Source: Saccharopolyspora indica
GTDB lineage: Bacteria > Actinomycetota > Actinomycetes > Mycobacteriales > Pseudonocardiaceae
Direction: 5' to 3'
NCBI RefSeq assembly: GCF_027853965.1
Contig: NZ_JAQGLB010000020.1
Span: 80,316-144,315 of the forward strand
Length of the DNA: 64,000 nt
A program made the translations under genes and the position numbers. Of this stretch, positions 48,251 to 58,865 are shown piece after piece (position 1 is the first letter of the stretch; every line of letters starts with the position of its first letter). Under the pieces are notes generated by a model. That model saw nothing but the letters and a program-made list of their open reading frames with translations, had not been told where the DNA came from and searched no databases.

Positions 48251-48313
48251 CCCGCACCCGCCCAGCGGGAGTTTCGCGCGTGGTCCGGAGGGCCCCTCCC
48301 AAAGGAATCCACT

Positions 48314-49060
48314 GTGGACCTTCCCCGCATCTTCACCATCCGCGAGAGCAGCCACCGCATCCACAACCCGCTGACGCACGACAAGCTGGCCACCCTGGGC
48401 CGGGCGCTCCACCTGGCTCCCGGAACGCAGGTGCTCGACCTGGCCAGCGGTTCGGGCGAGATGCTGTGCACCTGGGCCCGCGACCTGGGCTTCACCGGCA
48501 CGGGCGTGGACATCAGCACGGTCTTCACCGAGCAGGCCCGCGCCCGCGCCGTCGAGCTCGGCGTCGCCGACCGGGTGGCGTTCGTCCACGGCGACGCCGC
48601 CGGTCACGTCGCTGACGAGCCGGTCGATCTCGCCGCCTGCATCGGCGCCACCTGGATCGGCAACGGCGTCGCCGGAACCGCCGAGCTGCTCAGCCGCAGC
48701 CTCCGCCCCGGAGGCCTGATGCTGATCGGCGAGCCCTACTGGCGCGTGGCTCCGCCGGACCAGGAGACCGCGGAGGCCTGCCACGCGACCAGCCCGGCCG
48801 ACTTCCTGCCGCTGCCCGGGCTGATCGAGCAGTTCGGCGACCTCGGGTACGACGTCGTGGAGATGGTGCTGGCCGACCAGGACAGCTGGGACCGGTACGC
48901 CGCGGCGCAGTGGCTCAACCTCCGCCGCTGGCTCGACCGGAACCCGGACGACGAACTGGCGCCCGAGGTGCGGGCCGAGCTCACCACCGAGCCCGCGCGA
49001 TATGCGCGCTGCACGCGCGAGCATCTCGGCTGGGGAGTCTTCGCCCTGATGAAGCGCTGA
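48314..49060 (+). CDS. SAM-dependent class I methyltransferase
   Basis: 248 residues from GTG 48314, with AAAGGAA 7 bp upstream. The SAM-binding motif I is QVLDLASGSGEMLCTWA, followed by TGTGVDIST (motif II), VAFVHGDAAGHV, and VDLAACIGATWIG (motif III-like). The C-terminal half is acidic/aromatic (WDRYAAAQWLNLRRWLDRNPDDE). The substrate is unknown; related proteins are annotated only as methyltransferases. It is a single-gene unit with a possible leader peptide upstream. Confidence 0.85.
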   Translation: MDLPRIFTIRESSHRIHNPLTHDKLATLGRALHLAPGTQVLDLASGSGEMLCTWARDLGFTGTGVDISTVFTEQARARAVELGVADRVAFVHGDAAGHVADEPVDLAACIGATWIGNGVAGTAELLSRSLRPGGLMLIGEPYWRVAPPDQETAEACHATSPADFLPLPGLIEQFGDLGYDVVEMVLADQDSWDRYAAAQWLNLRRWLDRNPDDELAPEVRAELTTEPARYARCTREHLGWGVFALMKR

Positions 49061-49120
49061 TCGCCGGAAGCCCCGCGGGCCGTGCCGGTTCTCAGTCGCG
49101 TTGAACCACCGTCGTCCGGC

Positions 49121-49816
49121 TCACGTTTGCACGTCGAGGTCGGCGTCGTGGACGAGCAGGGCGATTTGAACGCGGTTCTCGAGGTCCAGCTTGGTGAGGA
49201 TGGCGGAAACGTGCGTCTTGACGGTGGCCAGGCCCAGGTGGTGGCGGGCGGCTATCTCGGCGTTGGAGCGCCCGGCGCCCACGTCGACGGCCACGGTGCG
49301 TTCCCGCGGGGCGAGGGCTTCCAGGCGACGGCGTGCTGCTTCGGCGCGGGCGTCGCGTCCGGGTTTCTCGCCCGCGGCGCGGTCCATGAGTCGGCGGGTG
49401 ACCTCGGGCGAGAGCACCGGTCTGCCTTGCGCCGCCTGGCGGATGGCGACGACGAGTTCCTCGGGCGGGGTGTCCTTGAGCAGGAAACCCGCCGCCCCCG
49501 CGCGCAGGGCGCGCAGCACGTGGGCGTCGGAGTCGAAGGTGGTGAGCACGACGATGTTGGGCGCGTGGCCACGGGCGCGGAGGGCCTCGGTGGCGGTGAT
49601 GCCGTCGGTGCCGGGCATGCGGATGTCCATCAGGACCACGTCGGGCGAGTGGCGGGTGGTCAGCTCGATCGCCTCGGCGCCGTCGCGCGCTTCAGCGACC
49701 ACCTCCACGTTGGGGGCGCCGCGCAGCATCATGGTCAACCCGAAGCGCACGACCGGGTCGTCGTCGGCGATCAGCACGGTGATGGCCGGGTCGTCGCCCG
49801 GTCCTGTCTCGGTCAT
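49121..49816 (-). CDS. NarL/LuxR-family response regulator
   Basis: 231 residues from ATG 49816, coupled to the kinase gene (ATGA). The receiver domain has the acidic pocket IADDDP, phospho-acceptor D64 in VVLMDIRMPG, and TTFDSD plus LLKD. The C-terminal LuxR-type HTH reads LAPRERTVAVDVGAGRSNAEIAARHHLGLATVKTHVSAILTKL. It works with the upstream histidine kinase to control unknown genes; the divergent TAP-like peptidase is a candidate. Confidence 0.94.
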   Translation of the reverse strand: MTETGPGDDPAITVLIADDDPVVRFGLTMMLRGAPNVEVVAEARDGAEAIELTTRHSPDVVLMDIRMPGTDGITATEALRARGHAPNIVVLTTFDSDAHVLRALRAGAAGFLLKDTPPEELVVAIRQAAQGRPVLSPEVTRRLMDRAAGEKPGRDARAEAARRRLEALAPRERTVAVDVGAGRSNAEIAARHHLGLATVKTHVSAILTKLDLENRVQIALLVHDADLDVQT

Positions 49817-50976
49817 GCCGGCCACGGTAGCCGGACCGCCAGCCGCCACCCGCCGGCGCGAGTGGGGCCGTGCCGGAGGTCGCCGCCGACGAGCGCGACC
49901 CGCTCAGCCAGGCCGCTCAGCCCCGCCCCGGATCCGGGCGGTGTCGCCGCGGGGCGCACGGGCGGTGCCTCGTTGACCACTTCCGCGCTCAGGTGCGCGC
50001 CGGGTTCGGCGGTGATCGTGATGGCGATCGGCGCGGCGGAAGCGTGCTTGCGCGCGTTGGTCAGCGCCTCCTGCACGAACCGGTACAGGGTGCGGCCCAG
50101 AGCTGCCGGGACCGCGTGGGCACCGGTGCACACGCCCGGCTCGTCGAGCAACCGCACGTCGGTGCCGGTGCGGGCGGTTTCCTCGACGAGCTCGGCGATG
50201 TCCGCGACACCGGGAAGCGGCATGTCACCGTCCGGGGCGCGCAGCACCGAGATGACCTCGCGCAGGTCTTTGAGCGCGCGGTGGGCGCTTTCCCGGATCA
50301 ACTCCGCGGCCTGCTGCGTCTCCTCGGCCGTGGCCGCGCGGTGGTAGGCCAGGGCACCCGCGTTGATGGTGAGCAGCGACAGCCGGTGGCCGAGCACGTC
50401 GTGCATCTCCCGGGCCAGAGCCTCGCGGGCCTCGAGCCTGGCGTGCTCGGTGCGCAGCTGGGCCTCGACTTCGGCGGCGACGGCCCGTTCCCGCAGCGAC
50501 GCGATGAGCTGGTGACGGCCGCGCCGCAGCAGCCCCCACGCGACGACCACGACGTGCACGAGAAGGATCCACGAGACGAACACCCACGTCGACACCATCG
50601 AGACCAGAGGCATCTGCCGCAACGTCAGGTAGACGGTGTGGGTGAGCACGCTGCCCGCGGCGAGCAGCACGACGGTCCATGCCGAGCGGTGGACGGCCAC
50701 GGTGAACAACATGACCAGCGCCGCGGGTGAGGCGGTCTCCGAGAAGGTGGTCAGTGCCACCAGGATGGCGGCCAGCACCGTCGGACAACGGCGTCGCCAC
50801 CAGAGCGCGAGACAGCCGAGCGCCCCGGCGGCGGTGTCGGCGGTCATGATCCAGCCGGGTGCCGGCTCGATCTCCAGCCGGAGGACCGCCACCGCGAGCC
50901 CGGCCAGGACCGCGAGCACGAACAGCCCACCGTCGGCGGCCCGGTCCCGGCGCCGGCTGTGCGCTGCGTCGTTCAC
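49813..50976 (-). CDS. Sensor histidine kinase (HisKA_3 type)
   Basis: 387 residues; GTG 50976 is preferred because the upstream frame (to 51018) is not conserved in character. A TAGGCT hexamer ends 7 bp ahead of it, consistent with leaderless mRNA. Five or so membrane helices (about 20-150) precede the HisKA_3 dimerisation helix with phospho-acceptor H192 in REMHDVLGHRLSLL. The ATPase domain shows EALTNARKHA (N box) and GSGAGLSGLAERV (G box). The loops between helices are short, so sensing is probably within the membrane. Confidence 0.92.
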   Translation of the reverse strand: MNDAAHSRRRDRAADGGLFVLAVLAGLAVAVLRLEIEPAPGWIMTADTAAGALGCLALWWRRRCPTVLAAILVALTTFSETASPAALVMLFTVAVHRSAWTVVLLAAGSVLTHTVYLTLRQMPLVSMVSTWVFVSWILLVHVVVVAWGLLRRGRHQLIASLRERAVAAEVEAQLRTEHARLEAREALAREMHDVLGHRLSLLTINAGALAYHRAATAEETQQAAELIRESAHRALKDLREVISVLRAPDGDMPLPGVADIAELVEETARTGTDVRLLDEPGVCTGAHAVPAALGRTLYRFVQEALTNARKHASAAPIAITITAEPGAHLSAEVVNEAPPVRPAATPPGSGAGLSGLAERVALVGGDLRHGPTRAGGWRLAVRLPWPA

Positions 50977-51136
50977 GGTGCCGAGCCTAGACGGGCCACC
51001 GCTCCCGCCGGCTCCCACCGAAGACGGAGGCGCGGCTCCGACTTTGGTCAGGCGTTCCGGGTCCTGCGGTGGATCCGCGTGAGCGACCGGGGGTCCTAGC
51101 GTCGATGCGGCAAGTCACCGCTACCAAGGAGTTTCC

Positions 51137-52693
51137 GTGTTCGGTACGCGCTCGAGACTGCTCGTCGTGGGAGCCGCGTCGTTGGCCCTCGCGAGCGCCT
51201 GCACCACACCGCCCCCGCCCGGCGCACCGCCACCGGACCTGACCGAATTCCACGACCAGCAGGTCGCGTTCGAGCCGTGCGGCCCCTTCGCGACGACGTC
51301 CACCGACGAGAAGCTGTTCGCCAACGAGCGCCTCGACTGCGCGCGGGTGCAGGTTCCCTTGGACTACGACGACCCGGACGGGGCTCGCGGTGAGGTCGCC
51401 CTGCTGCGGATCCCGGCCAGTGGCGAGAAGATCGGGTCGCTCTTCGTCAACCCGGGCGGCCCCGGCGGTTCGGGGATGAACTTCGTCGCCACCATGGCCT
51501 CCGCGAATCCACTGTGGACCGATGGGTTGCTCGGGCAGCGGTTCGACATCATCGGGTTCGACCCCCGCGGCGTGGGCGCCTCGTCGCCCCAGGTGGACTG
51601 CTTCACCGATGCCGACAACGACGATCGTGCCGCGGGCTTCGACAACGCGCTGGATCCACACGGCGCCGCCAGCGAGGAGCACGCCCAGGAGATCATGCAG
51701 CGGTGCGCGGAGAGCGCGGGTGGGGAGGACGCGCTCACCAGCATCGGCACCCGGGAGGTCGCGCGGGATGTGGACGTGCTGCGGGAGGTCCTGGGCGACG
51801 AGAAGCTGACCTTCCTCGGCTACAGCTACGGGACCGAGTTGGGCGGCGTCTACGCGGAGGCGTTCCCGGAGAAGGTGCGCGCGCTGGTCCTCGACGGCGC
51901 GGTCTCCCCTGGTCAGACCCCGGACGAGATGACCATCGGGCAGGCCGTGGCGGCCCAGGAGGGCTTCGGCCGGCTGGCCGAGGAATGCGCGAAGGCCCCG
52001 GACTGTCCACTGGGGACCGATCCGGCTCTCGCCACCGAGAGGTTCCAGGCGTTGACGCGGCCGCTGGTCGACCAGCCCGCACCGACCGCCGACGGCCGCG
52101 GCCTCGGCTACAACGACGCCATCACCGCTGCGGCGACCGGGATGCGCGCCGAGGCGCTGCTTCCCCAGCTCATCGACGGGCTCACCGAACTGGCCGAGGG
52201 CCGGGGTGACATCCTGCTCGCGCTGCGTGACCAGATGACCGGCCGCGGACCGGACGGCCGCTACAACGGTCTGATGGAGGACTTCCTCGCGATCCGGTGC
52301 ATGGACTGGCCCCGCCGCTCGCCGGCCGAGCAGACCGAGTTGAACCGCCGGCTCCGCGAAGCGGCGCCGTTCATGGACGACGGCAGGCCGGTGGAGCAGA
52401 GCCACCACGCGTGCGAGGCATGGCCGAAGCCGCCGTCCAGGACGGGCCCCTGGCTCGCCGCTGACGTCGCCGGGCTGCCACCGACGCTGACCGTGTCGAC
52501 CACCGGGGACATCGCCACTCCGTACCAGGCGGGGGTCGAACTGGCCGACGCGCTCGGCGGCGGCCTGCTGACCGTGGAGGGCGAGCAGCACGGCGTCTCG
52601 CTGGTCGGCAGCAACGCGTGCATCGACGACACCGTCCTCGCATACCTGGTCGACCTGAGGACACCGCCCGAAGGTGCCCGCTGCGTCCTGTGA
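51137..52693 (+). CDS. Secreted alpha/beta hydrolase, tripeptidyl aminopeptidase-like (TAP)
   Basis: 518 residues from GTG 51137, AAGGAG 5 bp upstream. A signal peptide ends in a lipobox-like LASAC (C22), so it is likely a lipoprotein. FVNPGGPGGSG forms the oxyanion region, the nucleophile is S230 in LGYSYGTELG, the Asp is in VSTTGDIATPY, and the His in EGEQHGVSL; the TAP-like C-terminal domain is present. These enzymes release N-terminal tripeptides or proline-type residues outside the cell. It is divergent from the two-component system. Confidence 0.9.
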   Translation: MFGTRSRLLVVGAASLALASACTTPPPPGAPPPDLTEFHDQQVAFEPCGPFATTSTDEKLFANERLDCARVQVPLDYDDPDGARGEVALLRIPASGEKIGSLFVNPGGPGGSGMNFVATMASANPLWTDGLLGQRFDIIGFDPRGVGASSPQVDCFTDADNDDRAAGFDNALDPHGAASEEHAQEIMQRCAESAGGEDALTSIGTREVARDVDVLREVLGDEKLTFLGYSYGTELGGVYAEAFPEKVRALVLDGAVSPGQTPDEMTIGQAVAAQEGFGRLAEECAKAPDCPLGTDPALATERFQALTRPLVDQPAPTADGRGLGYNDAITAAATGMRAEALLPQLIDGLTELAEGRGDILLALRDQMTGRGPDGRYNGLMEDFLAIRCMDWPRRSPAEQTELNRRLREAAPFMDDGRPVEQSHHACEAWPKPPSRTGPWLAADVAGLPPTLTVSTTGDIATPYQAGVELADALGGGLLTVEGEQHGVSLVGSNACIDDTVLAYLVDLRTPPEGARCVL

Positions 52694-52704
52694 CGGACGG
52701 CTGT

Positions 52705-52740
52705 TTGATTGAAATTGCATGAGGGTGCATAATCATCCGC
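52705..52740 (+). promoter_or_regulatory. Leaderless promoter with ArgR box for the arginine operon
   Basis: TTGATT (52705-52710), a 17-bp spacer and CATAAT (52728-52733) form a good promoter whose start point would fall at or next to the argC ATG (52741), so the mRNA is probably leaderless. The spacer and -10 contain an AT-rich TTGCAT-N5-TGCATAAT array (52715-52733), like ARG-box half sites, which would let ArgR block the promoter. Confidence 0.6.
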
Positions 52741-53769
52741 ATGACGGTTCGAGTGGCTGTTGCCGGTGCCAGTGGCTACGCGGGTGGGGAGCTGCTCCGC
52801 CTGCTGCTCTCGCACCCCGAGGTGGAGATCGGTGCGTTGACCGCGGGCGGCAACGCCGGGAGCGCGCTCGGGCAGCACCACCCGAACCTGCTGCCGCTGG
52901 CCGACCGGGTCCTGGTCGAGACCACGGCCGCCGAGCTCGCCGGGCACGACGTCGTCTTCCTCGCGCTGCCGCACGGGCACTCCGCCGCGATCGCCGCCGA
53001 GCTCGGCGAGGACACCGTGGTGATCGACTGCGGTGCCGACCACCGGCTCAACGATCCCGAGGACTGGTCCCGCTGGTACGGCGGCGAGCACCCGGGCACC
53101 TGGCCCTACGGCGTTCCCGAACTGCCCGGCGCGCGCGAGCGCCTGCGCGGCGCCAAGCGCGTCGCCGTCGCCGGGTGCTTCCCCACGGTGTCCTCGCTGG
53201 CGCTCGCGCCTGCGCTGGCCGCCGGTCTCGTCGAGCCCGAAGCGGTCGTCGTCGCGGTCACCGGCACCTCCGGCGCTGGTCGCGCGCTCAAGCCGCACCT
53301 GCTCTCCGCCGAGGTCATGGGCTCCGCCAGCGTCTACGGCGTCGGCGGCGCGCACCGGCACACCCCGGAGTTCATCCAGAACCTCAGCGCCGCCGCGGGC
53401 GAACCGGTGAAGGTCTCGTTCACGCCCGTCCTGGCGCCGATGGCGCGCGGCATCCTCGCCACCTGCAGCGCCGCGCTGCGCGAGGGCGTCAGCGCCGACT
53501 CCGCGCGCGAGGCCTACCTCGAGGCCTACGGCGACGAGCCGTTCGTGCACGTGCTCCCCGAGGGGCAGTGGCCGCAGACCTCGGCCACGCTCGGCGCGAA
53601 CACCGTCCACCTCCAGCTGGCCGTGGACCCCGACGCCGACCGGCTGATCGTCGTCGCCGCCGAGGACAACCTGACCAAGGGCACCGCGGGCGGAGCCGTG
53701 CAGTGCATGAACCTCGCGGTCGGGCTGCCCGAGATCACCGGCCTGCCGACGGTCGGAGTGGCCCCGTGA
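52741..53769 (+). CDS. argC: N-acetyl-gamma-glutamyl-phosphate reductase
   Basis: 342 residues from ATG 52741. It reduces N-acetylglutamyl phosphate with NADPH, step 3 of arginine synthesis. The NADP motif is VAGASGYAGGELLRLL, the catalytic Cys is in VAVAGCFPTVSSLAL, and GGAHRHTPEF holds the conserved His. It is first gene of the arg operon; its stop overlaps the next GTG (GTGA). Confidence 0.97.
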   Translation: MTVRVAVAGASGYAGGELLRLLLSHPEVEIGALTAGGNAGSALGQHHPNLLPLADRVLVETTAAELAGHDVVFLALPHGHSAAIAAELGEDTVVIDCGADHRLNDPEDWSRWYGGEHPGTWPYGVPELPGARERLRGAKRVAVAGCFPTVSSLALAPALAAGLVEPEAVVVAVTGTSGAGRALKPHLLSAEVMGSASVYGVGGAHRHTPEFIQNLSAAAGEPVKVSFTPVLAPMARGILATCSAALREGVSADSAREAYLEAYGDEPFVHVLPEGQWPQTSATLGANTVHLQLAVDPDADRLIVVAAEDNLTKGTAGGAVQCMNLAVGLPEITGLPTVGVAP

Positions 53770-54173
53770 CCGGTCTCTCGCTCCGCCTGCACGACGAGCT
53801 GCTGGCCGTCGGCATGGTGCCCGCGCACGCCAACCTGGCGCTGACCGGCGGCAACGCGCCGATCCACGGCAGCCTGACCACCAGCGCGGGCCGCACCATC
53901 GTCTTCCCGCACTCGCTGGCCGCCGAAGCCGGCCGCGACGTGCGGGTGGAAGGCCCGTTCCGGGCGCTGGAGGTGCAGGGCCCGCTGGACTTCGCGCTGA
54001 CCGGAGTCCTGGCCGCGCTGCTGGTGCCGCTGGCCGACGCCGGGATCAGCGTCTTCACCCTGTCCACCTTCGACACCGACTGGATCCTGGTCCCGGCCGA
54101 CGCCGCCGGGAAGGCCGCGGCCGCGCTCACCGCGGCCGGGCACGTCGTCGAGATGACCGAGGAGAGCACATGA
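53766..54173 (+). CDS. ACT-domain protein inserted between argC and argJ
   Basis: 135 residues from GTG 53766, coupled on both sides (GTGA with argC, ATGA with argJ). Tandem ACT-like (CASTOR-type) folds are suggested by VEGPFRALEVQGPLDFALTGVLAALLVPLADAGISVFTLSTFDTDWILVP (only partly quoted motif cores: LVPLADAGISVFTLSTFDT and DWILVPADAA). Such domains bind amino acids, and in CASTOR1 arginine. It may sense arginine or another amino acid for the pathway; this is inference. It is not one of the canonical arg genes. Confidence 0.72.
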   Translation: MTGLSLRLHDELLAVGMVPAHANLALTGGNAPIHGSLTTSAGRTIVFPHSLAAEAGRDVRVEGPFRALEVQGPLDFALTGVLAALLVPLADAGISVFTLSTFDTDWILVPADAAGKAAAALTAAGHVVEMTEEST

Positions 54174-55330
54174 GCGTGACCGGACCTGCCGGTTTCCGGG
54201 CGGCCGGGGTGGCCGCCGGGATCAAGGCCGGTGGCAAGCGCGATCTCGCGCTCGTCGTCAACGACGGACCGCAGCAGACCGCGGCCGGGGTGTTCACCAC
54301 CAACAAGGTCAAGGCCGCGCCCGTGCTGTGGTCGCAGCAGGTGCTCAAGGAGCACAAGCTGCGGGCCGTGGTGCTCAACTCCGGCTGCGCCAACGCCTGC
54401 ACCGGACCCGAGGGCTTCCAGGACACCCACGCCACCGCGGAGAAGGTCGCCGACGTGCTCGGCGCCGGCGCCATCGAGGTGGCGGTCTGCTCGACCGGCC
54501 TGATCGGCGAGCGGCTGCCGATGGACGCGCTGCTGCCCGGCGTGGACACCGCGAACGGAGCGCTCGCGGGCGGCGCGCAGGCCGGTCTCGACGCGGCCAC
54601 CGCGGTGCTCACCACCGACACCAAGCCCAAGCAGGCCTTCGGGCAGCACGACGCGGGCTGGTCGATCGGCGGCTTCGCCAAGGGCGCCGGGATGCTCGCG
54701 CCGAACCTGGCCACCATGCTCAGCGTCCTCACCACCGACGCGGTGATCAGCGGCGACGACCTGGACGACGCGCTGCGCGCGGCCACCCGCGTCACCTTCG
54801 ACCGGCTCGACGTCGACGGCGGCACCTCCACCAACGACACCGTGCTGGTGCTGGCCTCCGGCGCCTCCGGCGTCGAGGTGTCCAAAGAGGACTTCACCGC
54901 GCTGCTGACCACCGTCTGCACCGACCTCGTCCGGCAGCTGCAGGACGACGCCGAGGGCGCCACCAAGACCATCGACATCACCGTGCGCGGCGCGGTCAGC
55001 GAAGCCGACGCGGTCGCCATCGGCCGCACCATCGCCGAGGACAACCTGGTCAAGACCGCGATCTTCGGCTCCGACCCGAACTGGGGCCGCATCGCGATGG
55101 CGCTCGGCCGGGTGGACGCCGAGATCGACGTCGACCGGCTGGAGATCGCCACCAACGGCGTCACCCTCTACGCCGCGGGCACCAAGGCCCGCGACCGCAG
55201 CGAGGCCGACCTGTCCGGCCGCGAGGTCGAGATCGTGGTGGACCTGCACCTCGGCGAGCACGCCGCGACCATCCTGACCACCGACCTGTCCCACGCCTAC
55301 GTCGAAGAGAACAGCGCCTACTCCTCATGA
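54170..55330 (+). CDS. argJ: Bifunctional ornithine acetyltransferase / N-acetylglutamate synthase
   Basis: 386 residues from ATG 54170. It recycles the acetyl group from N-acetylornithine to glutamate. Self-cleavage into alpha and beta chains occurs at the Ala-Thr of KGAGMLAPNLATML, with Thr as the new nucleophile. NSGCANACTG and SVTGPAGFRAAGVAAGIKA at the N-terminus and the C-terminal HAYVEENSAYSS are family marks. It overlaps argB by ATGA. Confidence 0.97.
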   Translation: MSVTGPAGFRAAGVAAGIKAGGKRDLALVVNDGPQQTAAGVFTTNKVKAAPVLWSQQVLKEHKLRAVVLNSGCANACTGPEGFQDTHATAEKVADVLGAGAIEVAVCSTGLIGERLPMDALLPGVDTANGALAGGAQAGLDAATAVLTTDTKPKQAFGQHDAGWSIGGFAKGAGMLAPNLATMLSVLTTDAVISGDDLDDALRAATRVTFDRLDVDGGTSTNDTVLVLASGASGVEVSKEDFTALLTTVCTDLVRQLQDDAEGATKTIDITVRGAVSEADAVAIGRTIAEDNLVKTAIFGSDPNWGRIAMALGRVDAEIDVDRLEIATNGVTLYAAGTKARDRSEADLSGREVEIVVDLHLGEHAATILTTDLSHAYVEENSAYSS

Positions 55331-56237
55331 CTCCGGAAACCACCGACCGGCTGGCCACCGCCGCGGAGAAGGCCAGCGTCCTGGTCGAAGCACTCCCGTG
55401 GCTGCAGCGCTTCCACGGCGCCACCATCGTGGTCAAGTACGGCGGCAACGCGATGGTCGACGACGAGCTCAAGCAGGCCTTCGCCACCGACATGGTGTTC
55501 CTGCGCCTGGCCGGGCTGCACCCGGTCGTGGTGCACGGCGGCGGCCCGCAGATCACCTCGATGCTCGACCGCCTCGGCATGCAGGGCGAGTTCCGCGGCG
55601 GCCTGCGGGTGACCTCCCCGGAAACCATGGACGTGGTGCGGATGGTGCTGGTCGGCCAGGTCGGGCGCGAGCTCGTCGGCCTGATCAACCAGCACGGCCC
55701 GCACGCGGTCGGCATGTCCGGCGAGGACGCCCGGCTGTTCACCGCCGAGCGGCGCACCGCCACCGTCGACGGCGAGGCGGTCGACGTCGGCCTGGTCGGC
55801 GACGTGGTCTCGGTCAACCCCGACGCGGTGCTCGACCTGATCAACGCCGGTCGCATCCCGGTGGTCTCCACCGTCGCGCCCGACGTCGACGGCGTGGTGC
55901 ACAACGTCAACGCCGACACCGCCGCCGGCGCGCTGGCCGTGGCGCTCGGCGCCGAGAAGCTGGTGGTGCTCACCGACGTCGAAGGCCTCTACACCGACTG
56001 GCCGGACCGCTCGTCGCTGGTGTCCCGGCTCGACGTCGACCAGCTCGCGGAACTGCTGCCGAACCTGGCCTCGGGCATGGTCCCCAAGATGGAGGCGTGC
56101 CTGCGCGCGGTGCGCGGCGGGGTCCCGCGGGCGCACGTCATCGACGGACGCCTCGCGCACTCCGTGCTGCTGGAGGTCTTCACCAGCGCCGGCATCGGCA
56201 CCATGGTGCTGCCGGCGCAGAACACCGAGGAGAACTC

Positions 56238-56241
<4 letters not shown>
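55327..56241 (+). CDS. argB: Acetylglutamate kinase
   Basis: 304 residues from ATG 55327. It phosphorylates N-acetylglutamate, step 2. ATP/substrate motifs VVKYGGNAM, VVHGGGPQI and GLVGDVVSVNPD are present, and GMVPKMEACLRAVRGG is the conserved C-terminal Lys region. The N-terminal helix of arginine-inhibited hexameric kinases (EKASVLVEALPWLQRFHG) is visible, so feedback inhibition by arginine is likely. Confidence 0.97.
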
Positions 56242-57421
<1,180 letters not shown>

Positions 57422-57422
<1 letters not shown>

Positions 57423-58348
57423 TGCCCCGCCACTTCCTCCGCGACGACGACCTCACCCCCGCGGAGCAGGCCGAGGTCCTCGACCTCGCCGACCAGCTCA
57501 AGGCCGACCCGCTCGGCTCCGACGCGCTCGCCGGCCCCAAGGCCGTCGCGGTGCTGTTCGAGAAGAACTCCACCCGCACCCGGCTGTCCTTCGAGGTCGG
57601 CATCGCCCAGCTCGGCGGCCACCCGGTCGTCGTGGACGGGCGGATGATGCAGCTCGGCCGCGAGGAGACCATCGAGGACACCTCGCAGGTCCTGTCCCGC
57701 TACGTCGACGCCGTGGTCTGGCGGACCTTCGCGCAGGCCCGCATCGACGCGATGGCCTCGGTCTCCCGCGTCCCGGTGATCAACGCGCTGACCGACGAGT
57801 TCCACCCCTGCCAGGTCCTCGCCGACCTGCAGACCATCCGCGAGCGGCACGGCAAGCTCGCCGGCCTGACCCTGACCTACCTCGGCGACGGCGCCAACAA
57901 CATGGCGCACTCGCTGATGGTCGGCGGCGTCACCGCGGGCATGCACGTGCGCATCGGCGCACCGGAGAACTTCCGGCCGCTGGACTGGGTGCTGGACGCG
58001 GCCAAGGCGCGCGCCGCCGAAACCGGTGGCTCCGTCGAGCTCTTCAGCACCCCGAAGGCCGCCGTGGACGGCGCGGACGTCCTGGTCACCGACGCCTGGA
58101 CCTCGATGGGCCAGGAGAACGACGGCAAGGACCGGGTCAGCCCGTTCCGGCCGTTCCAGGTCAACGCCGAGCTGCTGGCCGCCACCGGCAAGGCCGACAC
58201 CAGCGTCCTGCACTGCCTGCCCGCGCACCGCGGCATGGAGATCACCGACGAGGTGATCGACGGCCCGGCCAGCGCGGTGTTCGACGAGGCCGAGAACCGG
58301 CTGCACGCCCAGAAGGCGCTGCTGGCGTGGTTGGTGCGACGACCATGA
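57422..58348 (+). CDS. argF: Ornithine carbamoyltransferase
   Basis: 308 residues from ATG 57422. Carbamoyl-phosphate site STRTR in EKNSTRTRLSFEVG, HPCQVLADLQTI, and ornithine/Cys motif HCLPAHRGMEI identify OTCase, step 6. Overlaps argR by ATGA. Confidence 0.97.
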
Positions 58349-58854
58349 CGAGCCGAGTCGCGCGGCAGGCCCGCATCGTCGAACTGGTCTCGGCCAACGG
58401 CATCCGCAGCCAGACCGAACTGGCCAAGCTGCTCGCCGACGACGGGATCGAGGTCACCCAGGCCACCCTGTCCCGGGACCTGGACGAGCTCGGCGCGGTC
58501 AAGCTGCGCGGCGCCGACGGGGGAGCGGCGGTCTACGTCATCCCCGAGGACGGCAGCCCCGTCCGCGGCGTCCAGGGCGGCACCTCGCGGCTGAGCAGGC
58601 TGCTCGGCGAGCTGCTGGTCAGCGCCGACGGATCGGGCAACCTGACGGTCCTGCGCACCCCGCCGGGCGCGGCCCAGTTCCTGGCCAGCGCCATCGACCG
58701 GGCCTCGCTGCCGGAGGTCGTCGGGTCCATCGCGGGCGACGACACCGTGATGATCGTCGCCCGCGAACCGCTCACCGGCCGCGAGCTGGGCGAGCGGTTC
58801 ACCGCGATGGCCGCCGGTGCCGACGATGCGGCGGAGAGCAACGGGAGAACGTAG
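58345..58854 (+). CDS. argR: Arginine repressor
   Basis: 169 residues from ATG 58345. Winged helix (RIVELVSANGIRSQTELAKLLADDGIEVTQATLSRDLDELGAVKL) then the hexamerising arginine-binding C-domain (LPEVVGSIAGDDTVMIVAR). It should bind ARG boxes such as that at 52715. It is embedded in its own regulon as usual in actinobacteria. Confidence 0.96.
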   Translation: MTSRVARQARIVELVSANGIRSQTELAKLLADDGIEVTQATLSRDLDELGAVKLRGADGGAAVYVIPEDGSPVRGVQGGTSRLSRLLGELLVSADGSGNLTVLRTPPGAAQFLASAIDRASLPEVVGSIAGDDTVMIVAREPLTGRELGERFTAMAAGADDAAESNGRT

Positions 58855-58865
58855 GAGCAGAGCAG

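Noticed and set aside
48111..48313. SAM riboswitch in front of the SAM-dependent methyltransferase
   Set aside because: I could not recognise the conserved core of any SAM riboswitch class; the leader-peptide reading is simpler, though unproven.
12103..52013. A recurring TCCACTGTGGA-like palindrome (for example near 12868, 14545, 15059, 48309, 51506)
   Set aside because: Copies are degenerate, lie both inside genes and between them, and show no consistent position; it may be a genome-wide word preference, but the window alone cannot show function.
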